Of a stretch of DNA of 37,843 bases, positions 16,301 through 23,031 are shown in pieces; the stretch's first letter is position 1, and each line of letters begins with the position of its first letter. The notes under the pieces are model-generated. The model worked only from the letters and a program-made list of their open reading frames with translations. It searched no databases and was not told the DNA's origin. This stretch comes from DASVEE01 sp036399695 (lineage in GTDB: Bacteria; Acidobacteriota; Thermoanaerobaculia; Gp7-AA8), in NCBI GenBank assembly GCA_036399695.1, contig DASWMP010000408.1, positions 1 to 37,843 of the forward strand. The letters are read 5' to 3'. Both the position numbers and the translations under genes were made by a program.

Positions 16301-16973
16301 GGACTCGCAGGGCGGCAGCTATCGCGTGGAAGGCGTCCACCCGGGCGACTGGGCCGTGACGGCGCGGCTGCCCGACGGCCGGCAGGCGCGTAAGACCGCG
16401 AAGGTGACGGACGTCAGCACGCCCTCGCAGGTGGACCTCGATTTCGGCGAAGGGGTTGCGCTCAGAGGTACGGTCCGCCGGCTGCGCCGTCCGGTGCCGA
16501 GTGCTTCGGTGCAGGCCACGGGCGTCGGTGTTGATTCGAGCGGAACAGCGGTCACCGACAGCAGCGGCACGTTCCGCATCACCGGCCTCAAACCGGGGGA
16601 GCACAAGGTGGTGGTGCTGGTCGCGCAATCGGGCCTGCGTCACGAGCAGGTGGTGCATCTCGCTGGCGATCAAAGCATCGACGTGGAGCTGCCGACCGCC
16701 CGCGCGATGGGGCAGGTGGTGGACGCCGCGACCGGCGTGCCGCTGGCCGGCGCCAGCGTGACGGCCCAACTCGCCGGCGCGACCGGCTCGCTGCCGCCCC
16801 GCGCCACGACCGATGCGAACGGCTGGTTCGAGCTGACGAACCTCTCGCGGGGGACGTACCGGTTCATCGCGGAGAAGGACGGCTACCAGCGGGGAGAGCT
16901 GCCGGTAGAGCTGCCGTCGGATGACGCCAGCCTGCAGGACCTGCGGCTGACGATGGAACCGCGTCAGCGGTAA
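13374..16973 (+). CDS. Large exported protein with about eleven carboxypeptidase-regulatory-like repeats
   Basis: The 1199-residue protein has a signal peptide (MLSFALAAFLGIVPQIAAA) and then beta-sandwich units. Each opens with a Gly-x-Val-x-Asp pattern and x-Pro-Val-Ala-Gly-Ala: GRVLDPQGKPAARVRV, GRVIDGESRQPLANALV, GVVVDGSGQPVAGAQV, GKVLEEGTSQPVAGAEV, GIVVDDDRQPLAGVVV, GRVLTEQGDPVAGATV, GTVLTPSGVPAIGARV, GRVVDNGGRPVGGAAV, a divergent unit near 945, GTVRRLRRPVPSASVQA and GQVVDAATGVPLAGASV. This is the CarboxypepD_reg-like fold, usually found on surface or secreted proteins. No catalytic domain, TonB plug or membrane anchor is visible, so it may be a pure scaffold or adhesin. It starts 3 bases after the LolA-like gene and is likely co-transcribed with it. 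A nested hairpin region follows. Confidence 0.82.
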   Translation: MLSFALAAFLGIVPQIAAAPPSRAIEITGRVLDPQGKPAARVRVDLTVQPSAAESRKLQLAGRSAPDPLTGTLTEADGRFRLSAPDAGMYKVTVRGAGTVPAEATLSPLLGDVELPPLRLTKSEPVWVRVLDADNQPRRNARIAVIPDAATQRRAAAAGWMAAPRLGVPDETGAFLVTRGRGETMDVTVVGADIAEQRASRVTAATDVRPTAACPRQLVVRDANGEPVASAWVSTELWTLGTTAADGTFTVAAPCRGELRLLVETDDGRSASTRLQPPAGDAPASPVELKLDPPARYAGRVIDGESRQPLANALVWSSDEPAAFVHTDAKGNYALVRPARANGSPELRAAARGHLPAREKLLGQTPPTFALQPTATLAGVVVDGSGQPVAGAQVNVSESVDGTTFRFGRRPEGLASTTMTKANGAFRIDVLPRRAYTLRASRAGFAPGTIAATDKLLPSGTQTGLRIVLVSGESAAGKVLEEGTSQPVAGAEVRLVAVTARGNLPRYMRGEDEEPEQEFQVFTDGEGNVRFEHLPAGRFDLLVKAAGFAPRTVRGLTIENGERANDLGTVLLQRGATLEGIVVDDDRQPLAGVVVGIYPPSPTGIRGEAVDRMAQPDVREAVSGADGRFTISELTTGETVDVTARRSGYVPATMPKVEVPRAEPLQIELEVAARLSGRVLTEQGDPVAGATVTAKPADAALPAGLSGMTTETDLAGAYVLSDLAAGKVALTAMAKGYISVDPLLMDVSQGRSVDHVDLTLRRGAAIEGTVLTPSGVPAIGARVTLRRTITPDRMLEIEIAGSSRTDGDGRYRLEGVPVGQQMVRADHEAYVAVDRALQVQAGDNHLDLRLNEGFAVAGRVVDNGGRPVGGAAVALQTAGPGSARQDVSGSDGAFRFAGVAAGRYNLSAQKQGFSSASQEVQLADRSADNLELRLEQGGGVITGRVLGLHPQELSQLRVSAMKQPLDSMDGMKEGRMDSQGGSYRVEGVHPGDWAVTARLPDGRQARKTAKVTDVSTPSQVDLDFGEGVALRGTVRRLRRPVPSASVQATGVGVDSSGTAVTDSSGTFRITGLKPGEHKVVVLVAQSGLRHEQVVHLAGDQSIDVELPTARAMGQVVDAATGVPLAGASVTAQLAGATGSLPPRATTDANGWFELTNLSRGTYRFIAEKDGYQRGELPVELPSDDASLQDLRLTMEPRQR

Positions 16974-17012
16974 TCCGGGAGATGCGCCGCCGCCCACGTG
17001 ACTTCGGTGAGG

Positions 17013-17366
17013 AGCCCGCTCTGCGGGCTGAAGCGTCGTAGCCCCGGGCTGGCGCCCCAAAGGCCGTTGACTTAGAGGTTTGCCTCATGTGGGACAGACA
17101 CTTCTGTCTGTCCGGCCCCCCGAGGTCCATTCCTCCAGACAAGCGGCTGTTCGGGTGCACGGGACAGACAAGAGTGTCTGTCCCACATCTAAAGTTAACG
17201 CCGTTGCGGCGAAAGCCCCGGAGCCGGCGTCAGCCGGGCGGCACCCGATCGGCGGCCAGGTCTGGCTGCAAGTGCCGCCGGCTCACGCCGGCTCCGTTTT
17301 TCGAACGGACCCGTTGCCCCCGGGCTTTCGCCCGCGGCTAGAACGCTGCCGCCCGCAGAGCGGGCT
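17013..17366. repeat. Nested inverted-repeat region, about 350 bases, no gene
   Basis: This fills most of the 433-base gap between convergent genes. Outer arms at 17013-17058 and 17322-17366 share AGCCCGCTCTGCGGGC and an imperfectly matching GCGTCGTAGCC/GGCTAGAACGC part. Inside them, arms at about 17061-17113 and 17154-17210 pair through GTTGACTTAGA/TCTAAAGTTAAC and ATGTGGGACAGACAC/GTGTCTGTCCCACAT. A third hairpin lies at 17219-17296. So two hairpins are enclosed in a larger one. I see no coding sequence here. Confidence 0.75.
17219..17301 (+). terminator. GC-rich hairpin followed by T5
   Basis: Arms 17219-17244 and 17272-17296 (CGGAGCCGGCGT.../...ACGCCGGCTCCG) pair over about 25 positions with one or two mismatches and are followed directly by TTTTT (17297-17301). 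This has the form of a plus-strand intrinsic terminator and lies about 245 bases after the large repeat protein gene. Confidence 0.5.
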
Positions 17367-17406
17367 ATCCGAGGCGCCGCGCGAGACGTCCCCTCGGTCC
17401 GACGCT

Positions 17407-18021
17407 CTACCGGCAGGGCGTCATCAGCGCCTGCACACCCAGCACGATCGAGCGGTCGCCGTTCTCATTCGGCAGCGGCGCGCGCGTGAACAGGACCCGT
17501 CCCGTCGCCGGATCGGAGACGAACACGACCGGCGTGTACCTGGCGCCAACCGCGGCCAGCTTCTCTTCCAGGCCATCCACGTGCGTCACCGGAAAGGCCG
17601 GCTTCAGCTTCTGATCGAGCATCTTCTGCGCGAGGGCGCCATCGACAGTCGTGTAGCCGTGCACTTTGAGCGACTTGCCGTACGGCCCCTTCACCAGCTC
17701 GTTCCACTGATTGACCACGTCCGTGACGCACGACATGCAGTCGTGATCGATCGAGAAGTAAATCGTCGCGTCGAGCTGCCGGTTTGCGGCTGCGTCGTTC
17801 GCCGGTGCCGAAAAGGGGCGGCAACGGCCGTCCATCCCTTCCTCGAAGCGGCGGCGCTCCTCGCCGGGCGGCGGTGCGGCGGCGGTGCGGGTGGCGATCA
17901 TGCTGGCCGCGGCGACGCGTCGCCGCAGTTGCAGGTTCTGGCGCATCACCACGACCTGGCTGGCCGCCACCGCGACGATCAGCGCGCCGAGGACCCACTT
18001 CGTCGCGTCGCGGCCAGCCAT
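17407..18021 (-). CDS. Membrane-anchored thioredoxin-like protein with CxxC
   Basis: The 204-residue protein has an N-terminal membrane helix (about 9-27, WVLGALIVAVAASQVVVM) and a 40-residue linker. The periplasmic domain from about residue 83 has ATIYFSIDHDCMSCVTDVVNQWNEL, with Cys95 and Cys98 placed as in thioredoxin folds (strand, Cys-x-x-Cys, helix). The later segments KVHGYTTVDGALAQKML and YTPVVFVSDPATGRVLFTRAPL fit the remaining strands, including a cis-Pro region (RYTPVV). It probably acts as a disulfide oxidoreductase or redox sensor outside the cytoplasm. Its ATG overlaps the stop of the beta-propeller gene by one base, so translation is coupled. The linked Cys-rich peptides suggest what its substrates could be; that is inference. 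Confidence 0.65.
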   Translation of the reverse strand: MAGRDATKWVLGALIVAVAASQVVVMRQNLQLRRRVAAASMIATRTAAAPPPGEERRRFEEGMDGRCRPFSAPANDAAANRQLDATIYFSIDHDCMSCVTDVVNQWNELVKGPYGKSLKVHGYTTVDGALAQKMLDQKLKPAFPVTHVDGLEEKLAAVGARYTPVVFVSDPATGRVLFTRAPLPNENGDRSIVLGVQALMTPCR

Positions 18022-19061
18022 CAGCTCGCGCTCCGCCGTTCGATCGTTGCTTTCGTCAGCGTCGCGCCGTCGGAGAAGAAGAGATGCCCCTCGCCGTCGA
18101 AGCGGATCATCGTCGCGTTGAAGATCGGGAGGGTGAAGGCCTTCTGGCGCAGACGGCCGTCCGGGCCGAACTTATAGACGTCGTTGCCGCGCTTCCAGTT
18201 CTCGGGATTGCTGTAGACGACGTACAGGTTGCCGCTCGGATCGACCGCGCAGGCGCGATGCACGAGGATCTCCGGGATCACCTTGCCGGTCTTGTTGTCC
18301 ACCGGGAACTTCCAGTCGAGGTCACGCGAGGTTTCGAGCAATACCTTGCCGTCCCAGCCTACTTTCTGGATGCGATTCATCATCATGTAGACGATCCACA
18401 CGCCGTCCTTTGCCGGGCAGACGGTGTTGAACGAGCGGAGAGAGTCGAGCCGGTCTTCCTGCTTATCGGCCGCACGGAGTGCGCTCGTCAGTTTCCAGTT
18501 GCGGTCATAGGTGTGGACGAACGAGCCGTTGGCCACGAAGCGGCGCGCCACATAGAACCTGTCGTTCGCGAAGTAGAGCTCACCGGGGCGCTCCACTTCC
18601 GGCAGCTCGACGGACGAGCCGCCGTCGCCTTTCTCGCCGAGGACTTCGATGCGGCCGTTGCCCTCGTTGGCGAAGTAGAGACGGCCGTCCACCCAGGCGA
18701 AACGGCGGCTCTTGCTGAGCTGTCCCGGCCCCTGGCCACGCGTGCCGAGCTCCCCCTGCCGCGCGCCGTTGCGGTCGAGCTTCAGGACCTTCTGGTCCCG
18801 GTAGTCGAGGGCGAAGACGTTCCCCGCCGGGTCGAAGTCGACCCACATCATCTGAGCGCCCGATTGCGGCGAGCCGTACGTCCAGATCGCCTTCACCTCC
18901 TCGGTGACTTTGCCGGCGTCGACGCCATTGCCTTCGTTCGTGACGTGCTTGACGCCTTCGCGGTCGGCGATCTTGCCCTGCCATTGGCCGTCGGCGGCGT
19001 TGCGGCAGGAGAGGAGAGTGGTGCAAAGCAGAATCGTGCTGAGAAGAGCAGGTGCGCGCAT
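18021..19061 (-). CDS. Six-bladed beta-propeller lipoprotein (BF3164/NHL-like)
   Basis: The protein (346 residues from the ATG at 19061) has a lipoprotein signal (LLSTILLCTTLLSC), so it is likely anchored in a membrane facing the periplasm. The mature part repeats blade-like units such as MMWVDFDPAGNVFALDYRDQ, RRFAWVDGRLYFANEGNGRI, ELYFANDRFYVARRF, CAVDPSGNLYVVYSNPE and TMIRFDGEGHLFFSDG, as in NHL or BF3164-like six-bladed propellers. I prefer the ATG at 19061 to the one at 19067 because an AAAGGA motif sits 6 bases before the former and abuts the latter. It follows the small peptide gene by about 34 bases and overlaps the thioredoxin-like gene. In Bacteroidota, BF3164-type propeller lipoproteins are encoded near small NVEALA-type peptides; this looks like an analogous arrangement. 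Confidence 0.7.
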   Translation of the reverse strand: MRAPALLSTILLCTTLLSCRNAADGQWQGKIADREGVKHVTNEGNGVDAGKVTEEVKAIWTYGSPQSGAQMMWVDFDPAGNVFALDYRDQKVLKLDRNGARQGELGTRGQGPGQLSKSRRFAWVDGRLYFANEGNGRIEVLGEKGDGGSSVELPEVERPGELYFANDRFYVARRFVANGSFVHTYDRNWKLTSALRAADKQEDRLDSLRSFNTVCPAKDGVWIVYMMMNRIQKVGWDGKVLLETSRDLDWKFPVDNKTGKVIPEILVHRACAVDPSGNLYVVYSNPENWKRGNDVYKFGPDGRLRQKAFTLPIFNATMIRFDGEGHLFFSDGATLTKATIERRSAS

Positions 19062-19095
19062 GGTCATCCTTTGAAGGTTCTGGAACGCACGGACG

Positions 19096-19281
19096 TCAGT
19101 TGAAGCGGTTCCCGGGACAGAGCCCCTCGCAATACTCAGCGCTGCCGCCGCCAGCGAGACAGTCGTAGTACTTCTGAGGACACGGCTGAGGCTCGGCGGC
19201 GGGGGCGCTCGCGCCGATCAACACGTTCGCGGTCAGCAGGCCAAGGCTCAACACGAAGGCAACGCTACGTACGATCTTCAT
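19096..19281 (-). CDS. Small secreted Cys-rich peptide 1
   Basis: The 61-residue product starts with an N-terminal export signal (MKIVRSVAFVLSLGLLTANV...). The mature tail has CPQKYYDCLAGGGSAEYCEG followed by LCPGNRFN. The core matches the neighbouring peptide (19383-19610) as C-x2-K-Y-x2-C-x-A-G-G-G-S-x3-C-x-G. An open frame extends further upstream, but GGGAGA 8 bases before the ATG at 19281 and the start of the signal peptide decide this start. It lies upstream of and in line with the propeller lipoprotein. The function is unknown; possibilities are a signalling peptide, a bacteriocin-like peptide or a small metal/redox protein. Confidence 0.75.
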   Translation of the reverse strand: MKIVRSVAFVLSLGLLTANVLIGASAPAAEPQPCPQKYYDCLAGGGSAEYCEGLCPGNRFN

Positions 19282-19298
19282 CAAATTCTCCCTGGACG

Positions 19299-19345
19299 AA
19301 AAATGCGGCGGGCGGGAAGACTTCCTGTCTCCTCCCGTCCGCCGC
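19299..19345 (-). terminator. Intrinsic-terminator-like hairpin between the two peptide genes
   Basis: On the minus strand the arms GCGGCGGACGGGA and TCCCGCCCGCCGC (12 of 13 paired) are followed at once by ATTTTT (plus-strand 19299-19304). It lies after peptide 2 and 18 bases before the start of peptide 1. It would end most transcripts after peptide 2 and let some continue into the downstream genes. Confidence 0.65.
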
Positions 19346-19357
19346 GAGGGGTAATCA

Positions 19358-19382
19358 ATCACGCGGCGCAGCGCGGCGTGAT
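19358..19382 (-). repeat. Near-perfect hairpin touching the stop of peptide 2
   Basis: ATCACGCGGCGC and GCGCGGCGTGAT flank one A, with 11 of 12 positions paired. It directly adjoins the stop codon of peptide 2 and lacks a U-tract of its own. It could protect the 3' end of the peptide 2 message or form a pair with the terminator hairpin next to it. Confidence 0.6.
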
Positions 19383-19610
19383 TTAACAGATGGCGCCGTA
19401 GGTGTTGTACAGACAGGCGCAGAACATGCCGTCGCAGAAAGACTCGCTGCCGCCGCCGGCGCGGCAGCCCGCGTACTTGTCGGCGCAGGGGGTGGCGGAG
19501 GCGGGCTGGTCGACGGCGACGGCGTCAACGTACGCCATGACCGGGGCGACGTTCATCGTGATGACGGCGAGGAGGATGCCGGTGAGGAGGAGAAAACGGA
19601 ACTTTTTCAT
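19383..19610 (-). CDS. Small secreted Cys-rich peptide 2
   Basis: The 75-residue product starts MKKFRFLLLTGILLAVITMN, a clear export signal, with a cleavage region near MAYVDA. The mature part has CADKYAGCRAGGGSESFCDG and then MFCACLYNTYGAIC, giving six Cys. Its core aligns with peptide 1 but the tail is longer and richer in Cys. I chose the ATG at 19610, which has AAAGGGTAG about 6 bases upstream; the longer open frame has no such signal. It is the first gene of the minus-strand set and is divergent from the subtilisin gene. Its family is unknown to me. Confidence 0.75.
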   Translation of the reverse strand: MKKFRFLLLTGILLAVITMNVAPVMAYVDAVAVDQPASATPCADKYAGCRAGGGSESFCDGMFCACLYNTYGAIC

Positions 19611-19930
19611 TGTTCTACCCTTTCCTTTCGTACTGCCGTTAATTGTTCTACTGCGACTCACACCTTGCGGTGCACGAACTGCCTTCGGCGTCCGATCGGG
19701 CGGGCAGAGCATCCGCCGGAATCTTGCTGATTTCAGGAACTGGCCACACGCTTCGCCGTCTCTGAATCCCGGTCAGGGATGCCCGCCGCACCGACCTATT
19801 GAATGACGGCAATATACGAAAAGATGTTCCAGTTTTCCAGCGAAAAAGAGGAATTTTTCCGTTGCGGATGTGGACGCTTTTGGAACGCGCCACTGAAATG
19901 CCGGTTTCGTGTCTCTGGTTCAGCCAGACA
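19611..19930. other. Divergent intergenic region between peptide 2 and the subtilisin gene
   Basis: About 320 bases separate the ATG of peptide 2 from the signal-peptide ATG of the subtilisin gene. The stretch 19799-19930 is open in the subtilisin frame but lacks coding character. I see no convincing -35/-10 pair and no repeat element of the kinds found elsewhere. Promoters for both directions should lie here. The stretch 19795-19870 is AT-richer than average. Confidence 0.5.
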
Positions 19931-21547
19931 ATGCGCAAGTTATTCGCAGCCCTGCTGATGCTCGCCGTTCCGCTGAGTGCCAACGAGCAGTCCGTTCGCT
20001 CGCTGCAGTCGGGCTCTCCGATCGGCGGGACGCCTCTGTACGATCGCGGCCTCCATGGCGAGAACCAGATCGTCGCCGTCCTGGACACGGGACTGGACTG
20101 GACGAGCTGCTACTTCGCCGAGCCGGACGCCACGCCGCCGCCGTTCAACACCGGCTCGCCGGATGGCGGTTTCGCCTGGCAGAACGTCGACCTTTCCCGA
20201 CGGAAGGTCGTGGCCTACAACTTCCTCTATTCATGCGATCAGTTTCCGGGTGCGCGCGGCTGCGACGATCCGGCGTTTCCCGGTGCGTTCGACAACCAGG
20301 GGCACGGCACGCATGCGGCCGGGGCCATCGCCGGCGATAAGGGCGCCCCCGGCGTTCACGATTACGCTGACGCGATCGCGCCGATGGCGAAGCTCGTGAT
20401 CCAGGACGCCGGTTTCATCGGCGGCGACAACTGCTCGCAGCGGCCCGGCATCGGCTGTCCGGTGCGCATGACGCCGATCCTCGAGCAGGCGTGGCGCCAG
20501 GGTGCGCGCATCCATTCGAATTCATGGGGCGACCGCCAGGGCGTCTCGCCGTTCTCCGCGCCGCCGACGGCGAACTACTCCATCAGCGCCCGCGACGTCG
20601 ACGCCTTCGTCTACACGCATCCGGACATGCTCGTGGTCTTCAACACCGGCAACTTCGGGTCGCAGGGGCTGCCGCCGGAGAGCTCGCTCTCCGCGCCCGG
20701 CTCGGCGAAGAACACGCTGCAGGTGGGGGGCACGCGGGTGAACAGCCCCAGCCTCGGCGACAACACGATGCCTCCGTGGACGCTGGTCGGCCCGACGCGC
20801 GACGGCCGCATCAAGCCCGACCTGGTCGGCCCGGCCGTGGTCATCGGCGCCAGTCCCGGCGCCTGCGTCGTGACGAACGAGGCGGGGACGTCGTGGTCGT
20901 CGCCGACGATCGCCGGGGCCGCGGCCCTGGTGCGCCAGTACTACACCGACGGCTTCTATCCGGGCGGCGCGGCGAACCAGGCGAACCGCCTGATGCCGAG
21001 CGCCGCGCTGCTGAAGGCGACGCTCATCGCCGCCGCGCAGCCGGTGCCCTACCGCTACAACGGCGTGCGCCGCGTGGCGGCCGCGCCGGTGCCGTCGTTC
21101 GAGCAGGGCTTCGGCCTGCCTGTGCTGGATGAGGCGCTGTACTTTGCCGGCGATACGGCGAAGCTGCGCGTCGTCGACACGCCGTCCGGACTGGCGGCAG
21201 CGGAGAGCGCGTCCATCACGGTGAACGTGCGTCCCGGCACCCCGTTCAAGGCGGTCCTGGTCTGGACCGATCCGCCGGGCACGCCGTCGACCGGCTCCGC
21301 GCCGCAGCTCGTGAACGATCTCGACCTGCGCGTGACCGGCAACGGGGCTACCCGTTTCGGCAACGGCGCCGCGCCGGACCGTCTGAACAACGTGGAGATG
21401 GTGAACGTGGACAGCCCGGCCGCAGGGCAGTACAACGTGACGGTGCAGGCGCACAACATTGCCCAGGGGCCGCGGCAGAGCTACGCGCTGGTGCTGATCG
21501 GCGATTTCGCCGCGGCTGGCGGACGGGCGCGCGCTGTGGGGCGTTGA
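19931..21547 (+). CDS. Secreted subtilisin-family (S8) serine protease
   Basis: The 538-residue protein has a signal peptide (MRKLFAALLMLAVPLSA) and a complete S8 triad: Asp52 in VAVLDTGLD, His125 in QGHGTHAAG and Ser321 in GTSWSSPTIAGAAAL. The oxyanion-hole Asn lies in VFNTGNFG. A C-terminal beta-sandwich follows (about 410-530, with FKAVLVWTDPPG, VNDLDLRV and GQYNVTVQAHNI), as in KP-43-like proteases. There is no obvious I9 propeptide: the catalytic Asp is only about 35 residues from the signal cleavage site. I chose the ATG at 19931 because it begins the signal peptide; earlier starts add a charged stretch. It is divergent from the small peptide operon and might process those peptides outside the cell. 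Confidence 0.88.
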   Translation: MRKLFAALLMLAVPLSANEQSVRSLQSGSPIGGTPLYDRGLHGENQIVAVLDTGLDWTSCYFAEPDATPPPFNTGSPDGGFAWQNVDLSRRKVVAYNFLYSCDQFPGARGCDDPAFPGAFDNQGHGTHAAGAIAGDKGAPGVHDYADAIAPMAKLVIQDAGFIGGDNCSQRPGIGCPVRMTPILEQAWRQGARIHSNSWGDRQGVSPFSAPPTANYSISARDVDAFVYTHPDMLVVFNTGNFGSQGLPPESSLSAPGSAKNTLQVGGTRVNSPSLGDNTMPPWTLVGPTRDGRIKPDLVGPAVVIGASPGACVVTNEAGTSWSSPTIAGAAALVRQYYTDGFYPGGAANQANRLMPSAALLKATLIAAAQPVPYRYNGVRRVAAAPVPSFEQGFGLPVLDEALYFAGDTAKLRVVDTPSGLAAAESASITVNVRPGTPFKAVLVWTDPPGTPSTGSAPQLVNDLDLRVTGNGATRFGNGAAPDRLNNVEMVNVDSPAAGQYNVTVQAHNIAQGPRQSYALVLIGDFAAAGGRARAVGR

Positions 21548-21552
21548 AAAGC

Positions 21553-21674
21553 AGTAGGCAGTTGGCAGTTGGCGGTTGGCAGTGGAGGACGGCGCCTCTC
21601 CCCGACAACCAGCAGTTCAGCCACCGCCAACCGCGAGCGCACGCAGTGCGCGTACCGCCAACCGCCAACTACCG
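21553..21674. repeat. Heptamer-built stem-loop between the subtilisin gene and serS
   Basis: The left arm (21553-21585) reads AGTAGGC, AGTTGGC, AGTTGGC, GGTTGGC, AGTGG. The right arm (about 21652-21674) reads GTACC, GCCAACC, GCCAACT, ACCGC. A further partial copy (CCACCGCCAACCGCG at 21621-21635) and a small hairpin lie in the loop. It is the same sequence family as 29529-29610. It begins 5 bases after the subtilisin stop. Confidence 0.75.
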
Positions 21675-21687
21675 CACCCACCTGCCT

Positions 21688-21693
21688 TATCAT
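21688..21693 (+). promoter_or_regulatory. TATCAT -10-like box 9 bases before serS
   Basis: TATCAT is followed by TCGCCCCCT and the serS ATG. There is no Shine-Dalgarno sequence. It has the same hexamer and spacing as pth, consistent with a leaderless or near-leaderless message. Confidence 0.35.
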
Positions 21694-21702
21694 TCGCCCC
21701 CT

Positions 21703-22974
21703 ATGTTGGACCGGACCTATCTCCGCGAACGCGCCGACGACTACCGTCAGGCGCTGAAGAACCGTAACGCCACCGTCGATCTCGACCGCTACCTCGAGCT
21801 CGATGGCGAACGGCGGCGCATCATCGTCGAAGTCGAGCAGCTCAAGGCACAGCGCAACAACGCGTCGCAGGAAATCGCGACGCTGAAGAAGAGCAAGCAG
21901 GACGCTTCGTCGCAGATCGAGGCCATGAAGCGCGTCGGCGACGACATCAAACGGCTCGACGAGCGTCTCGCCCAGAATGAAGAGGAGCTGCGCCGCCTCG
22001 AAACCTACTTCCCGAACGTGCCGCAGGAGTCCGTGCCGGTCGGTGCCGACGAGTCGGCGAATCGCGTCGAGCGCACCTGGGGCGAGCGTCCTTCGTTCGG
22101 CTTCACGGCGAAGCCGCACTGGGAGCTCGGGGAAGCCCTCGGCATCCTCGACTTCGAGCGCGCCACGAAGATCACAGGCGCGCGGTTCTCCATCCTCTCC
22201 GGTGCCGGCGCGAACCTGAGCCGGGCGCTCATGAACTTCATGCTCGACTCCCACACGAGCCGTGGCTACCGCGAGATCCTGACGCCCTTCATGGCCAACG
22301 GCGATTCGCTGTTCGCCACCGGGCAGCTCCCGAAGTTCGAGGAAGACCTCTTCAAGCTCGCGGGCGACAAGCCGTACTACCTCATCCCGACGGCCGAGGT
22401 GCCGGTCACGAACCTCTATCGCGACGAGATCCTCGACGGGGCCACGCTGACGCAGTCGTTCTGCTCCTATTCACCCTGCTTCCGGAGCGAGGCGGGGTCG
22501 TACGGCAAGGACACGCGCGGTCTGATCCGCCAGCACCAGTTCGAGAAGGTGGAGCTCGTGAAGTTCACGCTGCCCGAGAGCTCCATGGAAGAGCACGAGC
22601 GGCTGACGAACGACGCCGAATCCATCCTGCAGGCGCTCGGGCTGCACTACCGCGTCGTGACACTGTCGACCGGCGACATGAGCTTCAGCGCCACGAAGAC
22701 CTACGACATCGAGGTCTGGCTGCCGGGCCAGGAGACGTTCCGCGAGATCTCCTCCTGCTCGAACTTCGGCGACTTCCAGGCCCGCCGCGGCAACATCCGT
22801 TATCGGAGTGGCGAGAAGAAGGTCGGCTTCGTCCATACGCTGAACGGCTCTGGCCTGCCCCTCGGACGCACGCTCGTGGCCATCCTGGAGAACTATCAGC
22901 AGGCCGACGGCAGCGTGATCGTCCCGGAAGCGCTGCGGCCGTACATGCGGGGGATGGAACGGATCGCGCGGTAG
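21703..22974 (+). CDS. serS: Seryl-tRNA synthetase
   Basis: The 423-residue protein has the standard SerRS layout. An N-terminal antiparallel coiled-coil arm (about 25-105, rich in Lys, Glu and Gln) contacts the long variable arm of tRNA-Ser. The class II catalytic core follows, with LIPTAEVPVTNLY, motif 2 CFRSEAGSYGKDTRGLIRQH and EISSCSNFGDFQARR, and motif 3 with NGSGLPLGRTLVAILENYQ. It charges tRNA-Ser with serine using ATP. The start is the ATG at 21703, giving the family N-terminus MLDRTYLRER; the open frame upstream only reads the repeat element. The length is normal. Confidence 0.96.
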   Translation: MLDRTYLRERADDYRQALKNRNATVDLDRYLELDGERRRIIVEVEQLKAQRNNASQEIATLKKSKQDASSQIEAMKRVGDDIKRLDERLAQNEEELRRLETYFPNVPQESVPVGADESANRVERTWGERPSFGFTAKPHWELGEALGILDFERATKITGARFSILSGAGANLSRALMNFMLDSHTSRGYREILTPFMANGDSLFATGQLPKFEEDLFKLAGDKPYYLIPTAEVPVTNLYRDEILDGATLTQSFCSYSPCFRSEAGSYGKDTRGLIRQHQFEKVELVKFTLPESSMEEHERLTNDAESILQALGLHYRVVTLSTGDMSFSATKTYDIEVWLPGQETFREISSCSNFGDFQARRGNIRYRSGEKKVGFVHTLNGSGLPLGRTLVAILENYQQADGSVIVPEALRPYMRGMERIAR

Positions 22975-22982
22975 CGTGTGGT

Positions 22983-23012
22983 CGATTTCGGTTTCCCGAT
23001 TTCCGATTTCCG
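22983..23012. repeat. Heptamer arm CGATTTC-type after serS
   Basis: CGATTTC, GGTTTCC, CGATTTC, CGATTTC, CGG follows 8 bases after the serS stop. No inverted partner is present nearby, so it looks like a single arm. An inverted copy lies at 26473-26497, after another gene's stop. Confidence 0.5.
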
Positions 23013-23031
23013 GAGGGGGCCGCACATTTAG

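Noticed and set aside
19799..19930. Longer start for the subtilisin gene
   Set aside because: It would put 44 mostly charged residues before a clean signal peptide; no Shine-Dalgarno sequence is seen at 19799.
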